Assembly (NCBI GenBank): GCA_964572845.1
Contig: CAZNFX010000002.1
Location: 124,001 to 188,000, forward strand
DNA from: Bin55 sp964572845
GTDB lineage: Bacteria > Pseudomonadota > Gammaproteobacteria > Pseudomonadales > Azotimanducaceae
Length of the DNA: 64,000 nucleotides
Direction of reading: 5' to 3'
Shown: piece after piece, positions 52,905-61,861 of the stretch
Layout: the number at the start of each line of letters is the position of its first letter
Numbering within the stretch: the stretch's first letter is position 1
Translations under genes and position numbers: made by a program
Notes under the pieces: generated by a model
Databases searched by the model: none
Seen by the model: the letters and a program-made list of their open reading frames with translations, nothing else
Told to the model about the DNA's origin: nothing

Positions 52905-54827
52905 ATGACAAAGACACTTAGTATTGTTGGGCTGCTTGCTGCAACGCTTTTGCTTGCCGCCTGTAGTAGCGGTCCTTCAAAGACGTACACAATCTCCGGC
53001 GAACTCATTGTGATTGAGCCCGAGGTGACCGAGGACACCAGTGCAGAAGCGACCGAGCCAGTTGCATTAGTGCCCACGGAATCTGCGGAGATTGCAGAAG
53101 CAGAACCTGTAGACCCAATAGATCTTTCTAGTGTGGCAGTTAACGTCACCTATGAAACCACCAACGACGATGGTACGACCAGTACTGTTGAATTGATCCA
53201 AGGAAGCTTTGCCGATGGCAATGTAACCCTAACTGGCGAGATTGATGAGCCAACGGACGTAACCCTTTCCATTGACGTGGGAGAGGAAGAGCCTATGACT
53301 CTCAGCATGGTAGTGGCGCCCGGTTCTGACATTTCCTTTGCCCTCATTGATCACTTGGAACCTCGAGGTGACCAACTGACTTTGTATGGTGAATCTAGGA
53401 GAGTCAAGGATGCCTCAAAGAAGTTTGCCATATCCGGCGACCTGAGCTCACTGGGTGAAGAAAAGGATCTTTCTACAGCTACCGTTAGTGTCAGCGGCCC
53501 AAGTTGGGATGACGATGGCGAACAATCCTATTTGAACCATGGCTCAGTGCTAATTCGCGACGGGAAGTTTCTCATTGAATCTGAAGTCGACGAGCCATTG
53601 GTCTTGTCGGTGACTGTAAATGCAGGTGCCGAATACTACGGCAACGGACGTGTCGTTGTTGAAGCAGACTCTGAAATTGAGCTATCTGTTCGCGGCACGG
53701 CAAGGGATCTCATGGCCGTTGCAGGAACGGGTCGACATTCTGAACTCGTTGAGAGTTGGCAACAATCCGATGAGTATCTTGCGAAGGTCGATGCCTACAC
53801 AGCAGCCTATGAAGAGTATGTAGCGGAACAGGAAGCGATGCGTGCCGCCGCGGCTGCCGGCGAAGGGGCGGAGCCCACTGCAGAGAATGAGGAATCTAGT
53901 GACGAGGAGTCGACGGATGCTATAACGGAAGCCGACGATGCAGAGCAAGAGCCGATTCTTGCGCTCAAAGACGGAATTCCTCCGATCGAAGAATGCGCGC
54001 ACGTCGCGCTTGACGAGGTCAAGCCTGGAATCATGGATGGTTCCTCTGACTACGAGTACCCCGAGTACTTCAATATATCCCAGGAAATGGGAGAAATCCG
54101 CACAAAGGCGTTGAACGAACTCGCGGCGAACACGGATGATTCGTTCACGAGGCTCCTTGCACTGGAGTTAGGAGCATTTCGTGGTGCGGACACCCAGAGC
54201 GAGGTATTGCGCCACTATGACGAACTCGCAGCATCGGACCTAGATGCGGACGTCATAGAGCGTCGTGTTACTCCGTCGCGTGACATGATCGTACTTAGGA
54301 TGGAACGAGACGAAAACGACAAGAGTCTTGTGCCGGGACAAAAAGCGCCAGCATTCACACTCGCCAATCTCGAGGGTGAGGAAGTAGCACTGTACGATGT
54401 TCTACAAGAAAAAGAGATCGTTCTTGTGGATTTCTGGGCTTCCTGGTGCGGTCCATGCATAGCGTCATTCCCACATTTGAAGAAGCTCTACTCTGCCTAC
54501 AACGACGACGGCTTTGAAATTGTCGCGGTTTCAATCGATGACACCCACGAAGCGTGGGCCGAAGGTTCCGAAAAGCATGAGTTACCTTGGATAGACGTTG
54601 CTGACTTGGGTGGATTCGGAACTGATACTCCCGTCGCTTTCGGTGTGGGATTCATTCCCAAGGGCTACTTGCTCGATCAAGAAGGTTGCATTGTCCAAAA
54701 GGATCTCATGCATCCTGAATTGAAGGAAGTCCTCGTGGCACGCTACGGCGAAGCACCGGAATTGGAAGAAGAGCCTGAAGAGATCGACGAATCGGCCGAC
54801 CCAGGTGCGGACGATGTTGGAGGCTAA
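52905..54827 (+). CDS. Large lipoprotein with C-terminal TlpA-type thioredoxin domain
   Basis: A 640-residue protein. The signal peptide ends with lipobox LLAAC (Cys20), so it is a lipoprotein anchored outside the inner membrane. A beta-rich N-terminal region (VNVTYETTNDDGTTS, DVTLSIDVG) resembles the DUF4369-like modules seen before TlpA domains. A very acidic Ala/Glu/Asp linker follows (about 305-350). The thioredoxin domain has WASWCGPC, PAFTLANLEGEEVAL and GVGFIPKGYLLDQEG. Disulfide reduction in the periplasm is likely. Start ATG 52905 gives the proper signal peptide. Confidence 0.87.
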   Translation: MTKTLSIVGLLAATLLLAACSSGPSKTYTISGELIVIEPEVTEDTSAEATEPVALVPTESAEIAEAEPVDPIDLSSVAVNVTYETTNDDGTTSTVELIQGSFADGNVTLTGEIDEPTDVTLSIDVGEEEPMTLSMVVAPGSDISFALIDHLEPRGDQLTLYGESRRVKDASKKFAISGDLSSLGEEKDLSTATVSVSGPSWDDDGEQSYLNHGSVLIRDGKFLIESEVDEPLVLSVTVNAGAEYYGNGRVVVEADSEIELSVRGTARDLMAVAGTGRHSELVESWQQSDEYLAKVDAYTAAYEEYVAEQEAMRAAAAAGEGAEPTAENEESSDEESTDAITEADDAEQEPILALKDGIPPIEECAHVALDEVKPGIMDGSSDYEYPEYFNISQEMGEIRTKALNELAANTDDSFTRLLALELGAFRGADTQSEVLRHYDELAASDLDADVIERRVTPSRDMIVLRMERDENDKSLVPGQKAPAFTLANLEGEEVALYDVLQEKEIVLVDFWASWCGPCIASFPHLKKLYSAYNDDGFEIVAVSIDDTHEAWAEGSEKHELPWIDVADLGGFGTDTPVAFGVGFIPKGYLLDQEGCIVQKDLMHPELKEVLVARYGEAPELEEEPEEIDESADPGADDVGG

Positions 54828-54836
54828 TCTCTACTC

Positions 54837-54958
54837 GTAGAGAGATTTCTCTACACGCACGCATTACAGCGAGTTCTTGTCGCCGCTGTAATGCTTAGAC
54901 ACCGAGTCTTGATGTGCGCTCGCAGTTACATTTGCGGGCGCACATTCACTTTGAGTGA
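54837..54958. terminator. Four tandem hairpins after the TlpA-like gene
   Basis: GTAGAGA/TCTCTAC (54837-54854), GCATTACAGCG/CGCTGTAATGC (54861-54894, perfect 11 bp), TGTGCGCTCGCA/TGCGGGCGCACA (54913-54944, 12 bp with one G-T pair) and TCACT/AGTGA (54946-54958). No long T-tract. Could be a transcript end, a structured RNA or protein-binding dyads. Confidence 0.5.
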
Positions 54959-55701
54959 ACAGTAGCAATAAGAGAGCTCGTGTACGTCACTTGACGTCTC
55001 TTGCAATATCTATTGGCAGGTAGTGTTTGAGGGTCTGAACATGAAGGGCTGATACCCCTTATGGAATGTTCTTCAAAGAATCTGGATACCTGACCAAGGT
55101 TCGGCTTTCCTCAAATCGCGTGGATTGGTGTGCGAAACCCCAAGATCGTTAGTCGTATACGCCAATGTAGAAAGGTCGTTGAATGTGAAGTACTCGCGCC
55201 CCGCTCTACCTATGGAGAAGCCTTATTGGGTCGCTTTACACTAGATAGATTTGCCACTTTGCCTGGGACGTGTTAGGAGTACAACGGGAGACCAGTCGAG
55301 CTTGCGAACTGAGTTTGGTTCCGCAATTCGAGCATAGTAGGATCGTGGAAGATCGTCTGACAGCATATTACGTTCAGATCAAAAATACAAGACATCTTCC
55401 GGCTAATTCTCAATAAGCTTCTCGCTAATTTACAAATAGAAGCGTCGCAGATTGTCAATTAACAGTTCGCTATTTTGCAAACTCGCTGATTGTCCACTTT
55501 GACGAACAGTTACCGGAATGGCTTCGAACTAACAACGCCCCTGGCTGCTTTGGCAAGCTCATGAATTCGAAACGATCCGTGAACGACGACGAACGCTAGA
55601 GTTTCGTGGAAAGTACTTTCGACACGTTTGCTTGAAGTGCTGCATCTTTGGGGACTTTTGTGTCTGATGACAAGATGCTTTGTGAAAATACAATATGAGG
55701 T
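54959..55701. other. Gene-poor stretch before the nucleotidyltransferase gene
   Basis: About 740 bp without an accepted gene; more AT-rich than its surroundings near 55370-55500. There are loosely repeated elements (cgctaattt, cgctatttt, cgctgattg at 55420-55495). A 61-codon minus-strand frame (55273-55458) has no recognisable content. It may be decayed coding DNA. Confidence 0.4.
55667..55694 (+). promoter_or_regulatory. Putative sigma-70 promoter of the MNT/HEPN pair
   Basis: ATGACA (55667-55672), 16 bp spacer, TACAAT (55689-55694). The transcript would start at about 55701, making the ATG at 55702 nearly leaderless or the ATG at 55747 the true start. Confidence 0.45.
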
Positions 55702-56112
55702 ATGACTTCACGCCAGGTAAGTCCTACTTTTCTGTCCATACGAACCATGAATCATGTGGACGAGTACACTCGTTCGGCTGTTGACGCTTACGTTGAATCT
55801 GCAATAGGTGCGCTAACTGAACTGCAATTGCCAACGCTTGAGATGGTGGTGCTTTACGGCAGTCGCGCTCGTGGAGACTACGCCCTCCATAGCGATGCGG
55901 ACGTAGCACTGGTTCTAGAACGTACAGAAAACCACAGTTCAGGACAGGTATTGTGGGATATAGGAGCTAGAACCTATTCTGCCGAGGCACAGTATTCTTT
56001 TTTGATATCGCCAATTGTGATTTGGTCCCAATTTCTATCGACGCCAAACAGTTCTAGGAATTCCTTCTTCTACAAGAATGTTCTTAGGGACGGAATCGTG
56101 TGGGACCTCTAG
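55702..56112 (+). CDS. Minimal nucleotidyltransferase (MNT) of a HEPN/MNT pair
   Basis: A 136-residue (or 121, from ATG 55747) nucleotidyltransferase-fold protein. The motif GSRARGDYALHSDADVALVL carries GS and the DXD pair required for catalysis. In HEPN/MNT toxin-antitoxin systems the MNT protein adds AMP to the HEPN RNase and blocks it. The adjacent downstream frame encodes a HEPN-like protein with an in-frame stop. Confidence 0.85.
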   Translation: MTSRQVSPTFLSIRTMNHVDEYTRSAVDAYVESAIGALTELQLPTLEMVVLYGSRARGDYALHSDADVALVLERTENHSSGQVLWDIGARTYSAEAQYSFLISPIVIWSQFLSTPNSSRNSFFYKNVLRDGIVWDL

Positions 56113-56113
56113 A

Positions 56114-56533
56114 TTGAGCCAATCCACCTTCTACCTAGAACGATCGTACCTACGACTATCGGCAGCTGAAGCGCCTATGCATAGTGGAGGTCTGGATGCG
56201 GATGCGATCAATCGACTCTACTACGCCGCACTCTAGGCTACCAGAGCAATCCTATCGCATCTAGACAAGGAAATGCCTCGCACACACAAGGGCGCTATTG
56301 CTCTCCTTAACAAGGAAGTCCTGCAACCTGGACTATTAGATGCTAAGTGGGGCGCGACCATGTCACGTCTACAGCAGGCAAGGGAACATTCGGATTACCT
56401 CCAATTTGGACAAGAGGCTCAGCCAGCCAACATTTTGGAGATCCACGCATCGGTACTAGAGTTCGTGAATGTCGTCAGAGCAACCTTCGTTCCGTCGATG
56501 CCTCAGTTCGTAACAACAATCGTGGATCCGTAG
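56114..56533 (+). pseudogene. HEPN-domain protein with in-frame stop (toxin partner of MNT)
   Basis: Starting at TTG 56114, 1 bp after the MNT stop, the frame reads LSQSTFYLERSYLRLSAAEA, then INRLYYAAL, a TAG stop (56234-56236), and continues ATRAILSHLDKEMPRTHKGAIALLN to 56533. YYAA and RX4H (RAILSH) are HEPN hallmarks, the second being the RNase active site. The rest shows no other break. So one substitution would restore a 139-residue protein. Possible reasons are a true inactivating mutation, an assembly error or readthrough. Confidence 0.75.
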
Positions 56534-56679
56534 TCATACCAAGCAGATAGTAGTACTAGCTACACGCGTGTCTCGATGCTTGGAAATGTATGAGTACATG
56601 GTTCCCATACGATTTATAACGCTTCTATGGGTCTTGTGACCCGTGAACCTCAGCAGCAAGAGAAAAGTTGGGCGAATCG

Positions 56680-57441
56680 ATGAAGGATGAAGAACGACAC
56701 CAGTTTGTGAATCGAGTTTTCGACACCTTCTCGTGGCGGGATGAGCCGAAGGAGATATGGAGCAGGGACCATTGGGACTACGAATGGTACGCCAGTGGAT
56801 TCGACCCCGTTCACCCACGTGCATTCGGCTTTGAATTTTTCGAAGCCCATCCCTTCAAGAGCCAGGGTGACAGGCGTCACCTTATGACCGTAGAAGGTTA
56901 TCTCTATTACATGCCTTCATTTATTTCCCTGCTCATGGATGACGTCTGGCGGAGCAACGATCTGGGAGATTGCCTTCTGTCATCACTTCGTAATAGCCAT
57001 ACGCCACGCCCAGGTTCCATTGCTAGCTGGGTGCAATACACAAGAGAAGCGCCTTCCCCCAAGGGATCAGGTCATACTCCTGAAGAATGGTATGCGTATG
57101 ATCTTGTAGATAGGCTCGAGAACTGGTTTGTGCGAAGGGTAAACTCCGGTCAATCCGAAAAGATTGTGAACATGACGCCGCAAGAGCGAGAGATTGTGGC
57201 GCAGTTCCTCGGTGAATTGGTGAAACATCCGGGCCATTGTGATGATGCACCCCAGATTCAATCCGTGCAGAGCATTCTGCGCAATGAATCCTATGGAAGG
57301 CGCTTTGGAGCCAGAACCAAGGACGACATCGAGCAATTGCTGATGCTGCTGGATTTAGCTGCCTACAGGTATCCTGCCAGTTTTCCTCCTCAGCTCGCTG
57401 ACTCGATCAGACGAGAACTGGAGAGAACTGAAGTAGATTAA
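56680..57441 (+). CDS. Uncharacterised protein, DUF6714-like
   Basis: A 253-residue protein, MKDEERHQFVNRVFDTFSW, with MTVEGYLYYMPSFISLLM and SILRNESYGRRFG. The phrase around GYLYYMPSFI resembles DUF6714-type proteins, whose function is unknown. No signal peptide or membrane span. ATG 56680 is preferred to TTG 56668. It lies beside the HEPN/MNT remnants; both may be accessory genes. Confidence 0.65.
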   Translation: MKDEERHQFVNRVFDTFSWRDEPKEIWSRDHWDYEWYASGFDPVHPRAFGFEFFEAHPFKSQGDRRHLMTVEGYLYYMPSFISLLMDDVWRSNDLGDCLLSSLRNSHTPRPGSIASWVQYTREAPSPKGSGHTPEEWYAYDLVDRLENWFVRRVNSGQSEKIVNMTPQEREIVAQFLGELVKHPGHCDDAPQIQSVQSILRNESYGRRFGARTKDDIEQLLMLLDLAAYRYPASFPPQLADSIRRELERTEVD

Positions 57442-57722
57442 ACGGCCAAAGCAAATCCGTACTCTGTTCCCAGTGGGCTTCCAAACTCCATTCGACGGAA
57501 TTGCGGTGACCTTGAAGCGAACAATCTACCCCCGCTCAGTTCGAAATTCGGGTCAACTTTCACGATACGGGCGGAAGCCTGAATCTCGGTGTTTGTTCGA
57601 TATTGGGTTCGCAATTGAGTCGAGAACCAGCGGATTTCTAATTCGTACAATGCGAAGCACACCCCCTCCGCCCTGAGCTACATGCATTGGAGCGGAGTTC
57701 TTCTGCACTGCGACATGAGCCC

Positions 57723-59792
57723 ATGAAACCGGAACGGTTTGACTTTCTCAAGTCCTACCTGAATCGATCCCAAGAGGCGGAACCGACTCGTTGGGGTTGG
57801 AAGAAGATGGCGCAGATAGCAATTCGCACATGGCCCTTCACCAAGCCCATGCTCATTCACCTGCTCGTTTTGTTGCCTTTGACTTTCTCGGGAGTCATTG
57901 CAGCCACGGTTGGTGGGATCTTGGTCGGAGGCGATCTGCTGTTCAACAAAGTGCTTGAAGGCCAAAAGCTGCAGCCGTTTCAAGCATGGGTTCTGAACGT
58001 TGGTGATGAGTATGTAACGAAAGATCCCGCCGAACTGGGCGGAATCCAATTCGAGCTAAAGGGATCTGGCAAGTCCAAGCTGACTAAGGATGCCAGTCCT
58101 TCAAATGGCAAGACTGATGGTGCCGCGAAGCCGGAATTGACTCAGGAACAGAGAAAGACGGTTCGCAATCGACTCGTGATCTGGGGAATCGTCCTTGGCG
58201 TGCCGGGAGCAATCTTTGGCATAGCTCTGTGGTACTACTCGACGTGGATCTGGCAAAGCATCAATCAAAATTTGCGCGAGGCGATGTTTCAGCGGGCGGA
58301 AACGCTGTCGCTCAAATTCCACAATCGCGCAAGGGTTGGCGATGCGATTTTCCGCATCTACCAGGACAGCGCTCAGATTGTCAATCTAATTCGAGAAGGC
58401 ATCTACAGTCCGCTGAACATGCTATTCACCTTGGCGATGACACTGTGCGTAGTTGCAGCCTTTGATCCCATTTTTGCGCTGTTTGTCGTAGTGATCGCTG
58501 TTCCACTTGCTTGGCTTGCCGTTGTGGTGACTCCGCGAATCCGGCGCAGCGTCCTTGCCAACCGACTTGCCAATAGCGACTTGGTGTCGCGAACCCAGGA
58601 GAGTTTCAATGCGGTAAAGCTAGTGAAGGCTAACAGTGCTGAAGCTACCGTTCTCAACTCCTTTCATGTGGATTCCAACAGAGCCCTAAACGCGGCATAT
58701 TTCCTCCGGCTCGACATGGTGCTTATCACGTTTGTTGTGGCCGCGATAGGTGGTTTGGTCCTCATTGGGTCTGAACTGCTGATGGTCAAGTGGATCATTG
58801 AAGAGCGAGCCACTTTTCTCGGCGCTTTGGTCGCCACGTTCATCGGATTTTCGGTGTGGAATCTTGGAGCGTTTCGTATTGCTAGTGGTCAGGTGGGCGC
58901 AAGCAACGCCTATGCTCGGGGATTCCTAGGCATTTGGATGCGCTTGCAGGACTTGTACATTGCTTTGGAACGAGCCTTTGAACTTCTCGACGCTGACTCC
59001 GATGTCGAAGATCCGGCAGAACCATTGCCCGTCCCCGACTCAATCGAGTCAGTTTCCTGGGAAGACGTCCATTTTCGCTACGACGACGAGCACCCCGTCT
59101 TGCAGGGAGTCGATCTTGCTGCAAATAGGGGGACCATCACGGCTATCGTGGGACCCACTGGATGCGGCAAGTCAACCATGGTCTCGTTGTTGCTGCGTCT
59201 GTTCGATCCAGATCAGGGCCGAGTCCTTCTAAACCATACAGATCTTCGAGATGTGGAAATAGACCAACTGCGACAGTCGGTGTCTATAGCTCTGCAAAAG
59301 AACGTACTCTTTGCAACTACTGTCGCGGGAAACATTTCATTCGGTACGTCAAAGCATGACAGACGAACCATCATCGAAGCCGCTAGGGTGGCGGATGCCC
59401 ATGAATTCATAGAGGATTTGCCGAGCGGCTATGACACGGAACTAGGGGAACGTGGAGGTAAGCTGTCGGCAGGCCAGCGTCAGCGCATTTCCATCGCTCG
59501 CGCCGTGTATAGGGATACGCCCATACTAATCTTGGATGAACCTACGGCATCGCTGGATGCAAGAACTGAAAAGCGAGTTATTGACAACCTTAAGGAGTGG
59601 GGACGGGATCGTGTGATTTTCCTGGTAACCCATCGCCTTTCAACTATTCGACTAGCCGACCAGATTGCACTTCTGGGCGAGGGGAGCATTGCGGAGTCGG
59701 GTACCCACGAAGAGCTCATGGCGATCCCCGATAGCCGCTATCGTCGACTGGTCGAGTTGGAGGAAAGCTCCACCGGAACAGCAACGCGCTGA
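57723..59792 (+). CDS. ABC exporter half-transporter, first of a heterodimeric pair
   Basis: A 689-residue fused permease-ATPase. After a soluble N-terminus comes TM1 (LIHLLVLLPLTFSGVIAATVGG), then an unusually long loop of about 80 residues (including an acidic/Lys-rich GKTDGAAKPELTQEQRK stretch), TM2 (LVIWGIVLGVPGAIFGIALWYY) and further spans. ATPase: Walker A GPTGCGKST, signature LSAGQRQRISIARA, Walker B ILILDEPTASLD, H-loop THRLS. Catalytic Glu is intact. ATG 57723 is preferred to the upstream TTG 57687. Pairs with the next gene 24 bp downstream; substrate unknown. Confidence 0.9.
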   Translation: MKPERFDFLKSYLNRSQEAEPTRWGWKKMAQIAIRTWPFTKPMLIHLLVLLPLTFSGVIAATVGGILVGGDLLFNKVLEGQKLQPFQAWVLNVGDEYVTKDPAELGGIQFELKGSGKSKLTKDASPSNGKTDGAAKPELTQEQRKTVRNRLVIWGIVLGVPGAIFGIALWYYSTWIWQSINQNLREAMFQRAETLSLKFHNRARVGDAIFRIYQDSAQIVNLIREGIYSPLNMLFTLAMTLCVVAAFDPIFALFVVVIAVPLAWLAVVVTPRIRRSVLANRLANSDLVSRTQESFNAVKLVKANSAEATVLNSFHVDSNRALNAAYFLRLDMVLITFVVAAIGGLVLIGSELLMVKWIIEERATFLGALVATFIGFSVWNLGAFRIASGQVGASNAYARGFLGIWMRLQDLYIALERAFELLDADSDVEDPAEPLPVPDSIESVSWEDVHFRYDDEHPVLQGVDLAANRGTITAIVGPTGCGKSTMVSLLLRLFDPDQGRVLLNHTDLRDVEIDQLRQSVSIALQKNVLFATTVAGNISFGTSKHDRRTIIEAARVADAHEFIEDLPSGYDTELGERGGKLSAGQRQRISIARAVYRDTPILILDEPTASLDARTEKRVIDNLKEWGRDRVIFLVTHRLSTIRLADQIALLGEGSIAESGTHEELMAIPDSRYRRLVELEESSTGTATR

Positions 59793-59816
59793 AGTGGCTT
59801 GGCAGGTGGCAGCAGC

Positions 59817-61853
59817 ATGAGCACGACGTCCGACAATCAGCAGGAACAACCAGGAAAGAAGACATTGGTCTCCTTCCTTAGAGATGCTGTTGGCGTCAAT
59901 AGGTACGACGATCGCGTCGACATCCAGCCCAGCATCAATACGCTGGAAGTGATTGGAATCCTTGGTCGCTGCTACAGGCAAGTCTGGTCGGTAAGACCTC
60001 TCTTTTCGGCTAAAGTTGGGCTCGAGTTTCTGATGATCATTCCAGGAATTCTGCTCCCCCAAATCGGCAAGATCGTCATCGACAATGCGGTACGACAACA
60101 ACCGATCGGCAGTGCCAAGGTCGAATACCCTCCCTTCATGGATCCCATTTTGAATCTGCTTGCTGGCAGGGATCCGCTGGAAATCATGCTCATGATTGCG
60201 ATCATTTACGTTGTCATGCTGGTGCTGGTCGGAGCAAGGCTAGGCGGAATGTATGGGGGATTGCTGCAAGGAGAAGATGCAGCGACGCAAGCTGAGAACC
60301 AACTTAGCCAAGGAGGAAGCAAGGGCAGTGGTCTTGTCGGCCTGCTGCAGTTCATGGTCAGCGTGCGACTGACCCAAACACTAGCCAACAATCTTCGCAC
60401 ACGTTTGTTCGATCGACTCACTCGATTGCCAACTACAGTCTTGGACGACCAACGCACGGGCGACAGCATCTTCCGTGTTCTGTACGACGTTCCCATGACG
60501 CCGGATCTGATCTACAACCTGACGACCGTTCCTCTATTCATGCTGGTGAGTGCTGGCATCAACTTCTACATTCTTCAGTACTCCTATGGCGAAGTCTCTC
60601 CTCAGCTGATTTGGATTGCGTGGCTCACGTTTCCTATTGCTTTTCTGATCACTTTTCCGGCCGCTGGAGCGTTACGAAGGACCAATCAGAACAAGCGTGC
60701 CGCCGGTGCGGCAACTACCAATGCCATGGAGGAATCTGTCAATAACGTCGCAGCTGTACAAAGCCTCGGTGCGAGCAAGAACGAGAGTGAGAAATTTGCT
60801 GGGCGAAGCGCTCAAACGTTTCTGCGAGAACGATTTGCCATAGGAGTAGTCGGCGCTACGTCGCTTGTTGCGGGCGGCGTGCTGGGCATAGCAGCAATAT
60901 ACGTAACCATTCTGTTCACAAACTCAGTAATCGAAGGAACGATGGATGCTGGAGACTACTTTGTGCTGCTAGGCGTCTATTACGGCATTGTCACCCCGGC
61001 TGGTTTTTTCGGCGCTTATTGGATCAAGTTGCAGGATGGCATCGCCGCAGTGCGACGGGTCTTTTTCTTCTTGAACTACGAGACAGAAGAGGAACGAACG
61101 ATTGATTTGCCGGCCCACGAAATCAAGAACCGCATAGCGCTTGACGACGTATCGTTCAGCTATCCCAATGGAACACCGGCTTTAGAAAACGTAAGTGTCG
61201 AGTTTGAGCTAGGAGAAATGGTCGCGATCGTTGGTCCGACAGGATCTGGGAAAACGACGCTTGCCTACATGATCCCGTCCTTGCTGACACCCTCTTCGGG
61301 CAAGGTGCTTCTTGACGGAGTCGACGTGAATGGGATTGATCTCTCGAGCATTCGGAATCAGGTGACATACGTCTTCCAGGAGCACCTGTTCCTTCCGACC
61401 ACGATTCGGGAGAACATGCTGATTGCCAATCCGGAGGCAAGAGACGACGAAATAGTCTCGGCATTGACCACTGCAGGCTGCATGGAATTCATCGACAATC
61501 TGCCAAATGGAATCGAGACTCGGCTAGGTCGCGGCGGAGATACGCTCTCGGTTGGCCAGCAGCAGCGACTGTCGATTGCCAGGGGTTTGCTTCGCAACAC
61601 CAAGATCCTGATCCTTGATGAACCCACAGCAGCGTTGGACACGGAGACTGAGAATGCCCTGGTGCAGTCGTTGAGGTCAGCGGCAGAGAACCGATTGGTC
61701 ATTGTGATCGCCCATCGGCTAAGCACAATTCGCAATGCCGACCGGATCATCTTTCTGGAGCAGGGCAGTGTGGTCGAGTCCGGTACCCACGTCGAGCTAA
61801 TGTCTAGGCAAGAAGGAGCCTATCGAGAGTTCGTCGGATTGCAGTCTCAGTAA
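59817..61853 (+). CDS. ABC exporter half-transporter, second of a heterodimeric pair
   Basis: A 678-residue permease-ATPase: spans from about 65 on, a long loop between the first spans (AVRQQPIGSAKVEYPPFMD onward, plus a Gly/Ser-rich LSQGGSKGSG), then the ATPase with GPTGSGKTT, LSVGQQQRLSIARG, ILILDEPTAALD and AHRLS. Both NBDs of the pair have intact catalytic Glu. ATG 59817 is used; an in-frame TTG lies 18 bp upstream. The pair looks like a type IV heterodimeric exporter of lipid, peptide or drug. Confidence 0.9.
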   Translation: MSTTSDNQQEQPGKKTLVSFLRDAVGVNRYDDRVDIQPSINTLEVIGILGRCYRQVWSVRPLFSAKVGLEFLMIIPGILLPQIGKIVIDNAVRQQPIGSAKVEYPPFMDPILNLLAGRDPLEIMLMIAIIYVVMLVLVGARLGGMYGGLLQGEDAATQAENQLSQGGSKGSGLVGLLQFMVSVRLTQTLANNLRTRLFDRLTRLPTTVLDDQRTGDSIFRVLYDVPMTPDLIYNLTTVPLFMLVSAGINFYILQYSYGEVSPQLIWIAWLTFPIAFLITFPAAGALRRTNQNKRAAGAATTNAMEESVNNVAAVQSLGASKNESEKFAGRSAQTFLRERFAIGVVGATSLVAGGVLGIAAIYVTILFTNSVIEGTMDAGDYFVLLGVYYGIVTPAGFFGAYWIKLQDGIAAVRRVFFFLNYETEEERTIDLPAHEIKNRIALDDVSFSYPNGTPALENVSVEFELGEMVAIVGPTGSGKTTLAYMIPSLLTPSSGKVLLDGVDVNGIDLSSIRNQVTYVFQEHLFLPTTIRENMLIANPEARDDEIVSALTTAGCMEFIDNLPNGIETRLGRGGDTLSVGQQQRLSIARGLLRNTKILILDEPTAALDTETENALVQSLRSAAENRLVIVIAHRLSTIRNADRIIFLEQGSVVESGTHVELMSRQEGAYREFVGLQSQ

Positions 61854-61861
61854 CGGACGAT

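Noticed and set aside
54837..54958. CRISPR-like or integron attC interpretation of the tandem hairpins
   Set aside because: The stems differ in sequence and length; there is no repeat-spacer periodicity and no integrase.
55273..55458. 61-codon minus-strand frame in the gene-poor stretch
   Set aside because: No family resemblance, Cys-rich random composition and no ribosome-binding site.
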